A stretch of 41,564 nt of DNA from Oceanospirillaceae bacterium (GTDB lineage: Bacteria > Pseudomonadota > Gammaproteobacteria > Pseudomonadales > Balneatricaceae). Shown here piece by piece: positions 1 to 10,746 of the stretch. Within the stretch, counting starts at the first letter, position 1; each line of letters begins with the position of its first letter. Below the pieces are notes generated by a model. That model was not told the DNA's origin, searched no databases, and worked only from the letters and a program-made list of their open reading frames with translations. Where the stretch lies: contig JABXIM010000055.1 in NCBI GenBank assembly GCA_013373085.1, positions 1 through 41,564 on the forward strand. The letters are read 5' to 3'. The position numbers were made by a program, and so were the translations under genes.

Positions 1-1
1 C

Positions 2-478
2 TACGAGGGCACCAACGGCATTCAGGCGCTCGACCTGCTGGGCCGCAAGGTGATCGGCTCCAGGGGCGACCTGCTGGAGCACTTTGTTGGCCAGGCCAAC
101 GCCTTTATCGATGAGCAGATCAACGATCCGGCCATGGCCGAGTTTATCGTGCCGTTGCAGGTCAACCTGCAACGTTGGGTGGAACTGACCCATGGCATCG
201 TTGCGCGCAACCAGCGTAATGCCGACGAGCTGGGCGCCGCGAGCTTCGATTACCTGATGTACGCCGGCTATACCGTTCTTGCCTATATCTGGGCGCGTAG
301 CGCGGCCGTCGCGCGGCAAAAGCTGGCGGCCGATAACGGCGACGCCGCTTTCTACCGGACCAAGCTGACCACCGCGCGGTTTTACTTCCAGCGCCTCCTG
401 CCGCGCAACGAAGGATTGGCGCAGAGCATCTCGGCGGGCGCCGAGACGCTGATGGCGCTGGAAGACGAGGCGTTTTAA
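2..478 (+). CDS. Acyl-CoA dehydrogenase, C-terminal part (5' end outside window)
   Basis: The reading frame is open from base 2 and ends at the TAA before 479, giving 159 residues. It opens with YEGTNGIQALDLLGRK, the conserved stretch near the end of the dehydrogenase core of acyl-CoA dehydrogenases. It continues with the extra helical C-terminal domain of the long (about 590-600 aa) subfamily that includes DmdC-like enzymes. The family oxidises acyl-CoA to trans-2-enoyl-CoA using FAD and electron-transfer flavoprotein. The active-site base and most of the FAD site lie upstream of the window, so substrate cannot be judged. The crotonase gene follows 89 bases later on the same strand, consistent with a beta-oxidation operon. 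The family call is firm; the substrate is unknown. Confidence 0.9.
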   Translation, partial: YEGTNGIQALDLLGRKVIGSRGDLLEHFVGQANAFIDEQINDPAMAEFIVPLQVNLQRWVELTHGIVARNQRNADELGAASFDYLMYAGYTVLAYIWARSAAVARQKLAADNGDAAFYRTKLTTARFYFQRLLPRNEGLAQSISAGAETLMALEDEAF

Positions 479-567
479 CACTGCCCGTTCAGGCTTCCGA
501 GGCGCTCGCCAGGAGGCCTGACCATTGCGTTGAGCACCAAAGCACCTGCAAAAAAAGGAGACGTGCA

Positions 568-1320
568 ATGACGTCGCTGATTTCCAGCGAACGCCGGGGG
601 AAGATCCTGTCGATCAGCCTCCAGCGCCCGGACAAAAAGAATGCCCTGACCACCGCGATGTACGAGACATTGACCGGCCTGTTTGCCCGGGCTGATCAGG
701 ACGACGCGGTAGCAGTGATCCATTTCACGGGCAGCGGCGACAGTTTCTGTGCCGGCAACGATCTCAATGACTTTATGGCCGCAGCCCGGCACGGAGAGGC
801 GGATAGTCCCGGGCGTGCTTTTTTGCAGCAGCTGCACCGTCAGCGCAAGCCGGTGGTGGCGGCGGTGAACGGAGTGGCGGTGGGCATCGGGGTAACCATG
901 CTGCTCCATTTCGACTTCGTCTATGCCGCCGCCGGTGCACGCTTACGCCTGCCGTTCGTCGACCTCGGACTGTTACCGGAAGGGGGTAGCAGCGCGCTGC
1001 TACCGCAGATGCTGGGACACCGGCGTGCAGCGGAGCTGTTACTGGCGGGGCAGGGGTTTGATGCCGACGACGCCTTGAAGATGGGCATCGTCAACGCGGT
1101 TTACCCGGCGGACGCGTTGCAGATGCACAGCTGGTCAATGGCCGAGCGGCTGGCTGGAAAACCGCCGCTGGCGTTGCAGCAGGCCAAGAGGATGATGAAG
1201 CAGAATCCCGTTCGACCGCTGGCTGAGGTGATCGATAGCGAGGTGGATGACTTCATGGCTGCTCTTGCCGGAGACGAGGCGCAGCAGGTACTGCATGCGT
1301 TGATGAAACCGGTTCAGTAA
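568..1320 (+). CDS. Enoyl-CoA hydratase/isomerase family protein, likely delta3,delta2-enoyl-CoA isomerase type
   Basis: A 250-residue crotonase-fold protein. The oxyanion-hole segments are visible at FCAGNDL (about residues 60-66) and GVAVGIGVT (about 102-110). The segment LGLLPEGGSS (about 133-142) places a glutamate (E138) where ECI/PECI-type enoyl-CoA isomerases keep their single catalytic Glu, so isomerisation of 3-enoyl-CoA to 2-enoyl-CoA is more likely than plain hydration; this is inferred from the motif only. A strong ribosome site (AAAAAAAGGAG) lies 8 bases before the ATG. It follows the acyl-CoA dehydrogenase, and a FadH-like dienoyl-CoA reductase lies at 2078, a set that fits breakdown of unsaturated or branched acyl chains. 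Its stop is 13 bases from the convergent TetR gene's stop. Confidence 0.88.
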   Translation: MTSLISSERRGKILSISLQRPDKKNALTTAMYETLTGLFARADQDDAVAVIHFTGSGDSFCAGNDLNDFMAAARHGEADSPGRAFLQQLHRQRKPVVAAVNGVAVGIGVTMLLHFDFVYAAAGARLRLPFVDLGLLPEGGSSALLPQMLGHRRAAELLLAGQGFDADDALKMGIVNAVYPADALQMHSWSMAERLAGKPPLALQQAKRMMKQNPVRPLAEVIDSEVDDFMAALAGDEAQQVLHALMKPVQ

Positions 1321-1333
1321 CGCCCGGTCGGGC

Positions 1334-1942
1334 TCAGTCTCCGTTCGAGCGGGTAATCAGGTTCACGACAGTGTCGGCGATCTCCTCCAGGTCCTGCCGT
1401 TGTGCGTAGATCCCGTCGATCAACAGACGCGCAAGCCCGTGCATGGCCGCCCAGCTTGCCTGCGCGGTTCTCAGCGCAGAATGCTCGCCTGGCAATACCT
1501 GCCGGGCCTGCATGCGCTCCACGAGGTCGACCCACAGGCGGAAACTGGCCTTGGACTTCTGCTGTAGTGACGGGGTTGGATCGCCGCGCTTCCAGATCTC
1601 CTTGCCGTACATCAGGTCATAGGTTTCGGGGTTGTCCTGGGCAAAGCGGATGTAGGTGCGCACCCACCCGGTAAACAGCGCTTTGCCATCCTCGCCGTCC
1701 GATCTTTCGAGAACGTCCCTGATCATCCTGTCCTGCGCCTCGAAACCGATTTCGGCAATGGCGCAGAGCAGGGCGTTCTTGTCCTTGAAATGGTGATAGG
1801 GCGCCATGCGCGACACTCCGACGCTGTCGGCCAGCCGACGCATGGATAAACCGTCGATGCCGGAGTCGCGAATGATGGCGCTGGCCGCTTCGATCAAAGC
1901 AGGGCGCAGCTCGCCGTGGTGATAAGGCTTGGTAGCAGACAT
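1334..1942 (-). CDS. TetR/AcrR family transcriptional regulator
   Basis: A 202-residue protein with an N-terminal TetR helix-turn-helix at about residues 12-58 (EAASAIIRDSGIDGLSMRRL, then VGVSRMAPYHHFKDKNALL) and a helical C-terminal ligand-binding half (TetR_C type, with the WVRTYIRFAQDNPETYDLMY region). The family are one-component repressors released by a small ligand, often an acyl-CoA or hydrophobic compound in this context. The gene is divergent from the FadH-like gene, and two palindromes between them (1964-1978 and 1991-2005) look like its operator, so it probably represses both itself and the reductase. An AAGG ribosome site lies 7 bases before the ATG. The ligand is unknown. Confidence 0.92.
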   Translation of the reverse strand: MSATKPYHHGELRPALIEAASAIIRDSGIDGLSMRRLADSVGVSRMAPYHHFKDKNALLCAIAEIGFEAQDRMIRDVLERSDGEDGKALFTGWVRTYIRFAQDNPETYDLMYGKEIWKRGDPTPSLQQKSKASFRLWVDLVERMQARQVLPGEHSALRTAQASWAAMHGLARLLIDGIYAQRQDLEEIADTVVNLITRSNGD

Positions 1943-1963
1943 GGGCCTACCTTAGATCCACGA

Positions 1964-4108
<2,145 letters not shown>

Positions 4109-4288
4109 CGGTCTGATAAGCCAAACCCCTTGCAGGCGCCTGTACGATGCAGCCGTCCGGCTATATCTCGCGGGCGCCGCCTTTTTTTTTTCAGCACGCA
4201 TCGCTGCTAACCACCTTTCGCTTGAATACCCGCTTAGCTTTGGTTCATCGCAGTATAGAGGGAGTGCTGCTCCAACGGTCAGATAGTC

Positions 4289-4450
4289 ATCCCGCGTAGG
4301 CACTCTTCGGTGCGACTGACCACCGTGCCGAGTCGGTTCGCCGCGGGGCGCGGCTCCTACGGGCAGAGGGGCATCCCACGTAGGAGCGCCGCCCTCGGTG
4401 CGAATTACCACTGCGCCGAATCGGTTCACCGGGGGCGAACGCCCTACACG
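4289..4450. repeat. Two tandem copies of a REP-like element, period about 84 bases
   Basis: The copy beginning ATCCCGCGTAGG at 4289 is repeated from 4373 (ATCCCACGTAGG). Both share CTTCGGTGCGA or CCTCGGTGCGA, then ACCAC, GTGCCGAGTCGGTTCGCCG or GCGCCGAATCGGTTCACCG, with a few indels. Inverted GTAGGAGC and GCTCCTAC cores lie inside the pair. GTAGGAGC-type palindromic repeats are common between genes in pseudomonads and relatives. The exact family is not known to me. Confidence 0.65.
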
Positions 4451-4507
4451 AGGTTTGCAAACACGCGAACCTTGGGTGGGCACACCTCCGTTTGATACCA
4501 AAACGTG

Positions 4508-4527
4508 GCGGTGCGGTGCGGTGCGGT
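4508..4527. repeat. (GCGGT)4 short tandem repeat
   Basis: Four perfect copies of the five-base unit GCGGT lie in non-coding DNA, with no gene reading frame or promoter nearby. A possible slippage site of no evident function. Confidence 0.85.
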
Positions 4528-4969
4528 TCGCGTCGCTTACCAGCACCCTACAAGTATTCCCTTCTAAAATGGGAAAAATCTTCGCTTTTAGCTTGAAACG
4601 CTCCCTTTCCCCGTTGTCGAAGCCTTCACAAGGCGAGGTGGGTATAAAGCCCTGGCTCTGCACTGGCGGGGATTCGGAAATGTCGAGTGCACGGGTACTC
4701 GCTGTGCGCTTTTAATCCACACGATTGCCGGCACGCTGTCGCTGCCACATTGAGGTGGCCACGACTCCTCCCGGAGCCATCACCCCTGTTGGTCCCGGTG
4801 CCCGTCCCGCACAGAACCGGTCCGCGTTGGCTGGATCGGAAACCTGTTATCGAGGAATCAGTGGTGACGCCGAAGCAGGCGAAAAGCGGAGGTGAGGGAG
4901 CCTGTCGTCGGAGGGCGCGACGATTTCCGAACGCTCGTATTTGCAACCGTCGCAGTTCGGCAAGGCAGG

Positions 4970-4997
4970 GCCCGGCGCCTTGAAATCGACGCCGGGC
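4970..4997 (-). terminator. Hairpin after the 5031-11578 operon
   Basis: GCCCGGCG at 4970-4977 pairs with CGCCGGGC at 4990-4997 across a 12-base loop, 33 bases beyond the stop of the last operon gene. There is no T-tract, so this is a candidate terminator or an RNA 3'-end stabiliser. Confidence 0.4.
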
Positions 4998-5030
4998 AAC
5001 GGTGGTTAGGTGGAGGTGCGTTGTCCGGGA

Positions 5031-5384
5031 TCAGATCCGGTTCAACGGCAGGCCGCGATCGAGAAAGGCCGCGATATTGGCTTTCAGGCTCAGTGCCATA
5101 CTGGCGGCCGCTGCCGGGGTATGGCTGACCTTGATTCCCCTGGCCCTGGCGGCTTCGAGATCGACCCGACCGGTATCGGCGCCGGCAATGGCAATCAGTT
5201 CAACCGAGGGGGGCAACCGGTCGATCAGCCGCGCATCCACGGCTGTTTCGGCCATACAGGCATAGATGCGGGTGCCGGGTGCAATGCGTCGTTCGGCGAC
5301 CGCGACACGTCCCAGTGACTGCAACTGACCGACCAGCTCAGGAGGCATGCCGGGGTTCAGAGCAATATCCGCTTGTGTGATCAT
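5031..5384 (-). CDS. NAD-domain-less remnant or mini-protein of the D-2-hydroxyacid dehydrogenase family
   Basis: A 117-residue protein homologous to the 310-residue dehydrogenase at 6599-7531. Its residues 1-90 match the N-terminal substrate-binding half (DARLIDRLPPSVELIAIAGA against DAGLIDRLPASIGLIANIGV). Its residues 96-117 match the extreme C-terminus (NIAAFLDRGLPL against NIAQFVQQGAPL, M96 aligning with M288). About 190 residues between P91 and M288 of the full enzyme are missing in frame: the whole Rossmann domain, including the GxGxxG motif and the catalytic Arg, Glu and His. What remains is just the two segments that normally fold into the substrate domain. The gene has its own GGAG ribosome site 9 bases before the ATG and starts 17 bases after the previous stop, so it looks translated. 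It cannot be a dehydrogenase; it may be a decayed duplicate, a binding protein or a subunit. Function unknown. Confidence 0.7.
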   Translation of the reverse strand: MITQADIALNPGMPPELVGQLQSLGRVAVAERRIAPGTRIYACMAETAVDARLIDRLPPSVELIAIAGADTGRVDLEAARARGIKVSHTPAAAASMALSLKANIAAFLDRGLPLNRI

Positions 5385-5401
5385 GGCTGTTGTCTCCGAG
5401 G

Positions 5402-6577
5402 TTAAACGCGAACCGGATCCAGTGTCCGTTCGAGAAGGTCGGGTGTGATGTCTTCGATGCGGGTGACACCGGCGAGGGCCATGGCGGTCGCGATCTCGTT
5501 GCGCATCGTCGACAGCAGGTTGGCCACGCCTGATTCGCCGGCGCCGGCCATGGCATAGATCCAGGGCCGGCCGATCAGCACGCCGCGGGCTCCCAGCGCA
5601 AGCGCCTTGACCACATCGATGCCGCTGCGTACGCCGCTATCCAGATAGACTTCTGCCTGCGCACCCACCGCTTGGGCGATGGCGGGCAGCTTGGCGATGC
5701 TCGATGCGACCGAGTCGAGCTGGCGGCCGCCATGGTTCGAGACCACGACGCCGTCCGCGCCCACATCCACCGCAGCCCTGGCGTCGTCGACTTCCATTAC
5801 GCCCTTGATCAGGATCTTGCCTGGCCAGATCGATCGCAGCCAGGCGATGTCGTTCCAGGTCACGCTGGGATCGAACTGGCTGTCGATGAAGGCCTTGTAT
5901 ACGTTGAGGTCGTCCGGATCGGGCACGACGTCGCTGAGGTTGCCAATCGTGTGCGGCTTGCCCTTGAGCGCCACATCCATGACCCAGCGCGGGCTGCTGA
6001 CCAATTGCGCCAGCTTGGATACTTTGCTGGCGATATTCGTCCCCAGCATGCCGTTTCGATAATCGCGCAGGCGCATACCCGCGACGGCCAGGTCGACCGT
6101 GAACACCAGCGTGGTGCAGCCGGCGGCCTGGGCACGGGCGAGCAGCGTCTGCACCACGTCGCGATCCCGTAGCATGTAAAGCTGAAACCAGATGGGTTCG
6201 CCGGTGGCCCGGACGATTTCTTCGACAGGGCAGATGCCTAAGGTCGAGGTGGTAAAGGGTATGCCGATCGACTGGGCGGCGCGGGCGCCCTGGGTTTCGC
6301 CGCGGCGGGCATACATCCCGGCCATCCCGACCGGCGCCAGCGCGACCGGCATCGCCGCGTCGAACCCGGCAAGGGTGGTCGAGGTGTCGACGCCGTCGAC
6401 ATTGCGCATGACCCGTTGCAGCAGCCGGTACTGGTCGAAGTCGCTGGTATTCGAGGCGAGCGTGGTTTCGGCGTTGGCGCCGCCGTCGAGGTAGTCGAAC
6501 AGAAACCGCGGCAGGCGTTTGTGAGCCAGGCGGCGGTAGTCGTCGACGGTTACCGGGTTGACGTTGAAGATACTCAT
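5402..6577 (-). CDS. FMN-dependent alpha-hydroxy-acid oxidase/dehydrogenase (LldD/mandelate dehydrogenase family)
   Basis: A 391-residue TIM-barrel flavoprotein of the usual family length. The signature SNHGGRQLDS (280-289) supplies the catalytic His282 and Arg285. Other family residues are K258 (ILIKGV), the QLY and TVD segments near 132-134 and 161-162, and the phosphate-binding DSGVRSGIDVVKALALGARG segment near the end. The family oxidises L-2-hydroxyacids (lactate, glycolate, mandelate) to 2-oxoacids, passing electrons to quinone or oxygen. Substrate specificity cannot be read. The gene lies 21 bases downstream of the NAD-dependent 2-hydroxyacid dehydrogenase gene in the same operon, so the two may act on opposite enantiomers or directions. 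Ribosome site GGGGGAA precedes the ATG. Confidence 0.93.
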   Translation of the reverse strand: MSIFNVNPVTVDDYRRLAHKRLPRFLFDYLDGGANAETTLASNTSDFDQYRLLQRVMRNVDGVDTSTTLAGFDAAMPVALAPVGMAGMYARRGETQGARAAQSIGIPFTTSTLGICPVEEIVRATGEPIWFQLYMLRDRDVVQTLLARAQAAGCTTLVFTVDLAVAGMRLRDYRNGMLGTNIASKVSKLAQLVSSPRWVMDVALKGKPHTIGNLSDVVPDPDDLNVYKAFIDSQFDPSVTWNDIAWLRSIWPGKILIKGVMEVDDARAAVDVGADGVVVSNHGGRQLDSVASSIAKLPAIAQAVGAQAEVYLDSGVRSGIDVVKALALGARGVLIGRPWIYAMAGAGESGVANLLSTMRNEIATAMALAGVTRIEDITPDLLERTLDPVRV

Positions 6578-6598
6578 CGCGAGTTCCCCCGTTTCAGA

Positions 6599-7531
6599 TC
6601 AGTTGCAGCCATCCAGCGGGGCTCCCTGCTGGACGAACTGGGCGATGTTAAGACATACGCGCCGGGCCATGTCGCCCCGGCATTCCTGGGTCGCACTGCC
6701 GATGTGAGGCGACAGGGTTACCCGGTCGAACTGCATCAGCTCTGGCGACACCCGGGGTTCGAATTCGTACACGTCCAGACCCACCGCGCCCAGCTGACCG
6801 TTCTGCAGCGCTTCGACCAGTGCCGCCTCGTCGATCAACGGTCCGCGGCCGGTGTTGATCAGCACGGCATTCGGCTTCATCTTCGCCAGGGTGTCAGCGT
6901 TGATCAGGTGGCGGGTGCCGGCATTGAGGTCGCAGTTGAGCGAGACGATGTCCGCCTCCGCCAGTAACTGCTCCAGGCTGGCGCAGTAATGCGCACCCAG
7001 CTGCGCCTCGGTGTCGGGTTTGCGGTTGGGACCGTGGTAGAGAATCGTCATGTCGAAGCCGCGCGCACGGCGGGCAACGGCCTGTCCGATGGCGCCGAAG
7101 CCGATAATGCCGAGGGTTTTGCCATGCACGCGCTGGCCCAGCTGGCTGACGCCGCTTGCCCAGTCGTCATTGCGCAGGTGGCGTTCGCTAACGCCGAGCC
7201 GGCGACAGCTTGCCAGTAGCAGGGTCATGGCCATGTCGGCGGTGTCCTCGGTCACGACCGGGGTGTTGCTGACGGCGATACCGCGCTGACGGGCGGCGGC
7301 CAGATCGATATGGTCGATACCCACGCCGATATTGGCGATCAGACCGATACTCGCCGGCAAGCGGTCGATAAGTCCTGCGTCGACCGGATCCAGCGGGGTC
7401 GTGACCAGGATGTCGCCCTTGTCGGTCAGGGTCGTGCTCGGGTCAACGACGCTGACAGCGCCGAACTGACTGAGGGCATCGATCATGGCCTGTGGCAGAG
7501 GGCGGGCTACGAGAATGATGGGTTGTTGCAT
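6599..7531 (-). CDS. NAD(P)-dependent D-2-hydroxyacid dehydrogenase (glyoxylate/hydroxypyruvate reductase-like)
   Basis: A 310-residue enzyme of normal family length. The Rossmann motif GFGAIG lies at 144-149. The catalytic set is R229 (NTGRGPLID), a Glu in DVYEFEP (256 or 258) and H276 (LSPHIGSAT). The family interconverts 2-oxoacids and D-2-hydroxyacids. Within the operon it follows the GntP permease gene and precedes the FMN oxidase, suggesting handling of an imported or internally produced hydroxyacid. AGGATC lies 9 bases before the ATG. A shortened paralogue lacking the Rossmann domain ends the same operon (5031-5384). Confidence 0.93.
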   Translation of the reverse strand: MQQPIILVARPLPQAMIDALSQFGAVSVVDPSTTLTDKGDILVTTPLDPVDAGLIDRLPASIGLIANIGVGIDHIDLAAARQRGIAVSNTPVVTEDTADMAMTLLLASCRRLGVSERHLRNDDWASGVSQLGQRVHGKTLGIIGFGAIGQAVARRARGFDMTILYHGPNRKPDTEAQLGAHYCASLEQLLAEADIVSLNCDLNAGTRHLINADTLAKMKPNAVLINTGRGPLIDEAALVEALQNGQLGAVGLDVYEFEPRVSPELMQFDRVTLSPHIGSATQECRGDMARRVCLNIAQFVQQGAPLDGCN

Positions 7532-7585
7532 GACATTGATCCTGTTGCAAAGCGTTTGGGCGCGAGGGGCACGCTGGTGGCGTCT

Positions 7586-8959
7586 TCAGCCCAGCAGCGC
7601 GATAGCGGCGATCATCGCCAGGGTGACCAAGACCGGAATCACGACGGTAATGACACCGACGTCGCGATAGGCCTCCTTGTGGGTCAGGCCGGTAATGGTC
7701 AGCATGGCGATGATCGCGCCGCAGTGTGGCAGCGAATCGAAGCCGCCGCTGGCCATGGTGGCGACGCGGTGCAGTACCTCGGGCTCGATGCCCATCTCGA
7801 GATAGGACGGCGCCAGGGTCTGCATGAAGATCTGCAAGCCGCCGGTGGCGGAGCCTGTGATCGCGGCGACCAGGCTGATCGATGCGAACATCGACAGCAT
7901 CGGTGGCAGCGGGGAGTTCAGCATGAAACTCGTAAAGTCCACGAAGCCTGCGGTATGGGTCACGACACCGCCAAATCCGATCACCGCGGCGGTGTTGATC
8001 AGCGGCATGATCGAGTCCTGGGCACCATGCCCCATGATCTGGATCGACTGGCGCTGAATCGACGGAAACAGTAGCGCTGCGAGCACGGATCCGGCCAGCA
8101 GAGCGAGGCTGGGCCAGACGATTGGCTGGCTATTGGCGAACTCCAGTAGCTGGCGCAACTGCGAACCTTCCGCCAGCGAAGCGACATCGAGGGACATGGC
8201 GATCACGCGGGGCAGAATGATGAACAGCAGCACCAGTGCCAGCGGCAGGCTGGCCCAGAGCCAGTGCGGATAATCGCCCTCGTCGGCCGAGGAAATACGG
8301 TCGTGCGGGGCCGGCGTGAAACCTTCGCCGCTGGCGACCGCCAGCACACGCTGACGTTCCAGGTACCAGATGCCGAAAACGAACATCAGTCCGCCGCCGA
8401 TCATCGCGATCCAGAAGCCTGCGAACAGGTCCGTCCCAAGTGATACCGAAGAAATGACATTGTGGATCGACGGCGTGCCCGGCAGGGTGGTGAGTGTAAA
8501 GGTACCGGCGCCCAGCGCCAGGGCGGCGCAGAACAGCCGTTTGGGAATATTCGCTTCCTGCAGCAGCTTGAGTCCGAGCGGATACATGGCGAAGATCACC
8601 ACGAAGGCGACAACGCCGCCATAGGTCAGCAGGGCGCAGGCCAGGGTTGTGATCCAGAGTGCGCGGTGCGGCCCGAGTTTCCTGACCAGTGCCAGGGCGA
8701 TACTCGAGGCGGCATGGCTGTCGCCCATGACGCGTCCGAAGATGGCGCCGGCGGCGAACAGCAGGAAGAACTTGCCGGCGAAGGTGAAGGCGCCCAGGGG
8801 ACCGAAGGCATAGTATTCCGTCAGGCTGTCGGCCAACGGCAGACCGTTGGTCACCACGACCAGCAAGGAACAGATCAGTGATGCCAGGATGATATTGATG
8901 CCCCGCAGGGCAAACCAAATCAGCAGCACTACGCTGCCCAGTAATCCGGCGTATTCCAT
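7586..8959 (-). CDS. GntP-family permease (organic acid:H+ symporter-like)
   Basis: A 457-residue, very hydrophobic protein with about 12 predicted membrane segments, beginning MEYAGLLGSVVLLIWFALRG. The segments GGVVAFVVIFAMYPLGLKLL and LTTLPGTPSIHNVI resemble GntP/gluconate-lactate permease family proteins (about 440-460 aa). Family members import gluconate, hydroxybutyrate or similar hydroxyacids with protons. Its position directly before two 2-hydroxyacid-oxidising enzymes supports transport of a hydroxyacid or related carboxylate. A GGAG ribosome site lies 10 bases before the ATG. A hairpin lies between it and the acyl-CoA ligase upstream (8995-9028). Confidence 0.85.
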   Translation of the reverse strand: MEYAGLLGSVVLLIWFALRGINIILASLICSLLVVVTNGLPLADSLTEYYAFGPLGAFTFAGKFFLLFAAGAIFGRVMGDSHAASSIALALVRKLGPHRALWITTLACALLTYGGVVAFVVIFAMYPLGLKLLQEANIPKRLFCAALALGAGTFTLTTLPGTPSIHNVISSVSLGTDLFAGFWIAMIGGGLMFVFGIWYLERQRVLAVASGEGFTPAPHDRISSADEGDYPHWLWASLPLALVLLFIILPRVIAMSLDVASLAEGSQLRQLLEFANSQPIVWPSLALLAGSVLAALLFPSIQRQSIQIMGHGAQDSIMPLINTAAVIGFGGVVTHTAGFVDFTSFMLNSPLPPMLSMFASISLVAAITGSATGGLQIFMQTLAPSYLEMGIEPEVLHRVATMASGGFDSLPHCGAIIAMLTITGLTHKEAYRDVGVITVVIPVLVTLAMIAAIALLG

Positions 8960-8994
8960 TGTTATTATTCTCCAGCAAGCGCTTGGGGGGCTTG

Positions 8995-9028
8995 CCCCGT
9001 CCTGCGCTCCAGCAGCGGGACGGGGCGT
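8995..9028. other. Intercistronic hairpin between acyl-CoA ligase and permease genes
   Basis: GCCCCGTCC pairs with GGGACGGGGC across a loop of about 14 bases, in the 113-base gap between the ligase stop and the permease start. It lacks a T-tract, so it may be an RNA-stability element that sets different expression of the two halves of the operon rather than a full terminator. Confidence 0.5.
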
Positions 9029-9072
9029 CAGGGCCCTGTTTGCAGGTTCCCTGGGACTGATGCGGGGATTTG

Positions 9073-10710
9073 TTAGCCGATCTGCGCGCGAATCAGTTTC
9101 TTGTCGATCTTGCCAACACTGGTTTTGGGGATATCAGCGACCAGTTTGACGTCTCTCGGAATCGCCCACTTGTTGATGACGCCGGCGTCGACAAACTGCT
9201 GCAGGTGTTCGGCGACGGACTCGACCGAAAGTGCCTCGGATTTTGCGACCACAAGCGCGAACGGCCGCTCGCCCCAGCGCTCGTCGGGTACCCCGACCAC
9301 GGCGACGGCCCCGACCTGCGGGTGCTGGCTGATTAGACGTTCCAGATCCAGCGACGAGATCCACTCGCCACCGGTCTTGATCACGTCCTTGATGCGGTCG
9401 CGGATTTCGATGACGCCGTTGGGGTGGATACAGGCGATATCACCGGTGTGCAGCCAGCCGCCTTGCCACAGCTCGTCGCCTTTTTCCGGCTCGTGGAGAT
9501 AGCTCTCGGTCAGCCAGGGCGCGCGTACCACCACCTCACCGGTGCTTTTGCCGTCATGGGGCAACACTTTGCCATCGGCGTCCCAGAGGGCGATGTCGAC
9601 CAGGTCGCTCGGCAGACCCGCGCGGGTGCGCCAGCCGACCTGACCGTCTTTGGACAGGTCACGATGGGTCCGGTCGATCCGGCTCATGGCCAGCAGCGGA
9701 CAGGTTTCCGACATACCGTAGGCGCTGAAGGGTTCGATTCCCATCTCCATCGCGTGGCTGGCCAGACCCGGTGTCAGCGCGCTGCCGCCGATGATGATTT
9801 TCCAGCCGGTGAAATCGGTGTTGGCGGCTTCCTCGGACTGGATCACCATCTGCAGGATGGTCGGCACGCAGTGGGAAAAGGTCACGCCCTCTTCGCGGAT
9901 GAGGCGGGCCAGTGTATTGGGTTCGTAACGACCGGGGTACACCTGCTTCACACCCATCATGGTGGCGGCATACGGAATGCCCCAGGCATGGACGTGGAAC
10001 ATCGGTGTAATCGGCATGTAAACGCCTTCATGCGGCAGCAGCGGCGCATTGCTGTCGCGCGTCGACAGGGTGTTGACCATGTTCAGCGTATGCAGAACCA
10101 GTTGGCGGTGGGAGAAGTAGACCCCCTTCGGATTGCCGGTAGTGCCGGTGGTGTAGAAAGCGGTCGCGACCGAGTTTTCGTCGAATTCGGGAAAATCGTA
10201 ATGCGTATCGGCCTTGGCGAGCAGGGATTCGTACTCGCCAAGGCTGTCGAAGTCGGTGTCGTTACTGTCAGTGTCGTCGGTCAGACGGATATAGCCCTTG
10301 ACCGTTTTCAACTCGTCGCGGATGCCGTCGATAATCGGCACGAAATCGTCGTGCACCAGTACCAGGTCATCTTCGGCGTGGTTCATGGTGTAGAGAATCT
10401 GGCCCGGCGACAGGCGGATATTGACGGTGTGCAGCACGGCGCCGATCATCGGTACGGCGAAGAAACACTCCAGGTAACGATGGCTGTCCCAGTCCATGAC
10501 GGCCACGGTGTCGCCGGGTCCGATGCCGGCGGCTTTGAGGGTGTTCGCCAGTCGATGGATACGCTGGTTCAATTCTGCGTAGCTGAACCGGTACTCACCG
10601 GAGACGATGACGTTTTCGTTTTCGAAACGTTGCACGGACGTGAGCAGCTGTTTGATCAGCAGCGGGTAATGGTAGGCTGAGTCGCTGGACTTCAGGATTT
10701 TGGTAGCCAT
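9073..10710 (-). CDS. AMP-forming acyl-CoA synthetase (medium/long-chain fatty-acid-CoA ligase type)
   Basis: A 545-residue adenylate-forming ligase. The P-loop TTGTTGNPKG lies at about 187-196. Further motifs are MFHVHAWG, YGMSETCPL, the hinge-region GWLHTGD, IKTGGEWIS and the C-terminal KTSVGKIDKK, whose last lysines include the catalytic Lys. It would activate a carboxylic acid to acyl-CoA at the cost of ATP to AMP. An upstream in-frame ATG at 10749 exists, but AAGAGG sits just before the ATG at 10710, so that start is preferred. The gene follows the acetoacetate decarboxylase-like gene by 73 bases and is read with it. Chain-length preference is not readable. Confidence 0.92.
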   Translation of the reverse strand: MATKILKSSDSAYHYPLLIKQLLTSVQRFENENVIVSGEYRFSYAELNQRIHRLANTLKAAGIGPGDTVAVMDWDSHRYLECFFAVPMIGAVLHTVNIRLSPGQILYTMNHAEDDLVLVHDDFVPIIDGIRDELKTVKGYIRLTDDTDSNDTDFDSLGEYESLLAKADTHYDFPEFDENSVATAFYTTGTTGNPKGVYFSHRQLVLHTLNMVNTLSTRDSNAPLLPHEGVYMPITPMFHVHAWGIPYAATMMGVKQVYPGRYEPNTLARLIREEGVTFSHCVPTILQMVIQSEEAANTDFTGWKIIIGGSALTPGLASHAMEMGIEPFSAYGMSETCPLLAMSRIDRTHRDLSKDGQVGWRTRAGLPSDLVDIALWDADGKVLPHDGKSTGEVVVRAPWLTESYLHEPEKGDELWQGGWLHTGDIACIHPNGVIEIRDRIKDVIKTGGEWISSLDLERLISQHPQVGAVAVVGVPDERWGERPFALVVAKSEALSVESVAEHLQQFVDAGVINKWAIPRDVKLVADIPKTSVGKIDKKLIRAQIG

Positions 10711-10746
10711 TTGGGGCCTCTTATTCGTAACAGGTATTATTCTTGT

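Larger units (their letters stand above)
4109..5030. other. Long non-coding interval with repeats
   Basis: No convincing gene was found in this 920-base stretch. It contains a run of ten T at 4182-4191 after GGCGCCGCC, which may act as a terminator for the FadH-like gene. It also holds a degenerate tandem repeat (4289-4450), a (GCGGT)4 microsatellite at 4508-4527 and a hairpin at 4970-4997. Open frames here have no ribosome site and resemble no family I recognise. Confidence 0.6.

Noticed and set aside
9424-10680. A 418-codon plus-strand frame opposite the acyl-CoA ligase
   Set aside because: Gly/His/Val/Gln-rich antisense translation without motifs; the ligase on the other strand has all its signature motifs.
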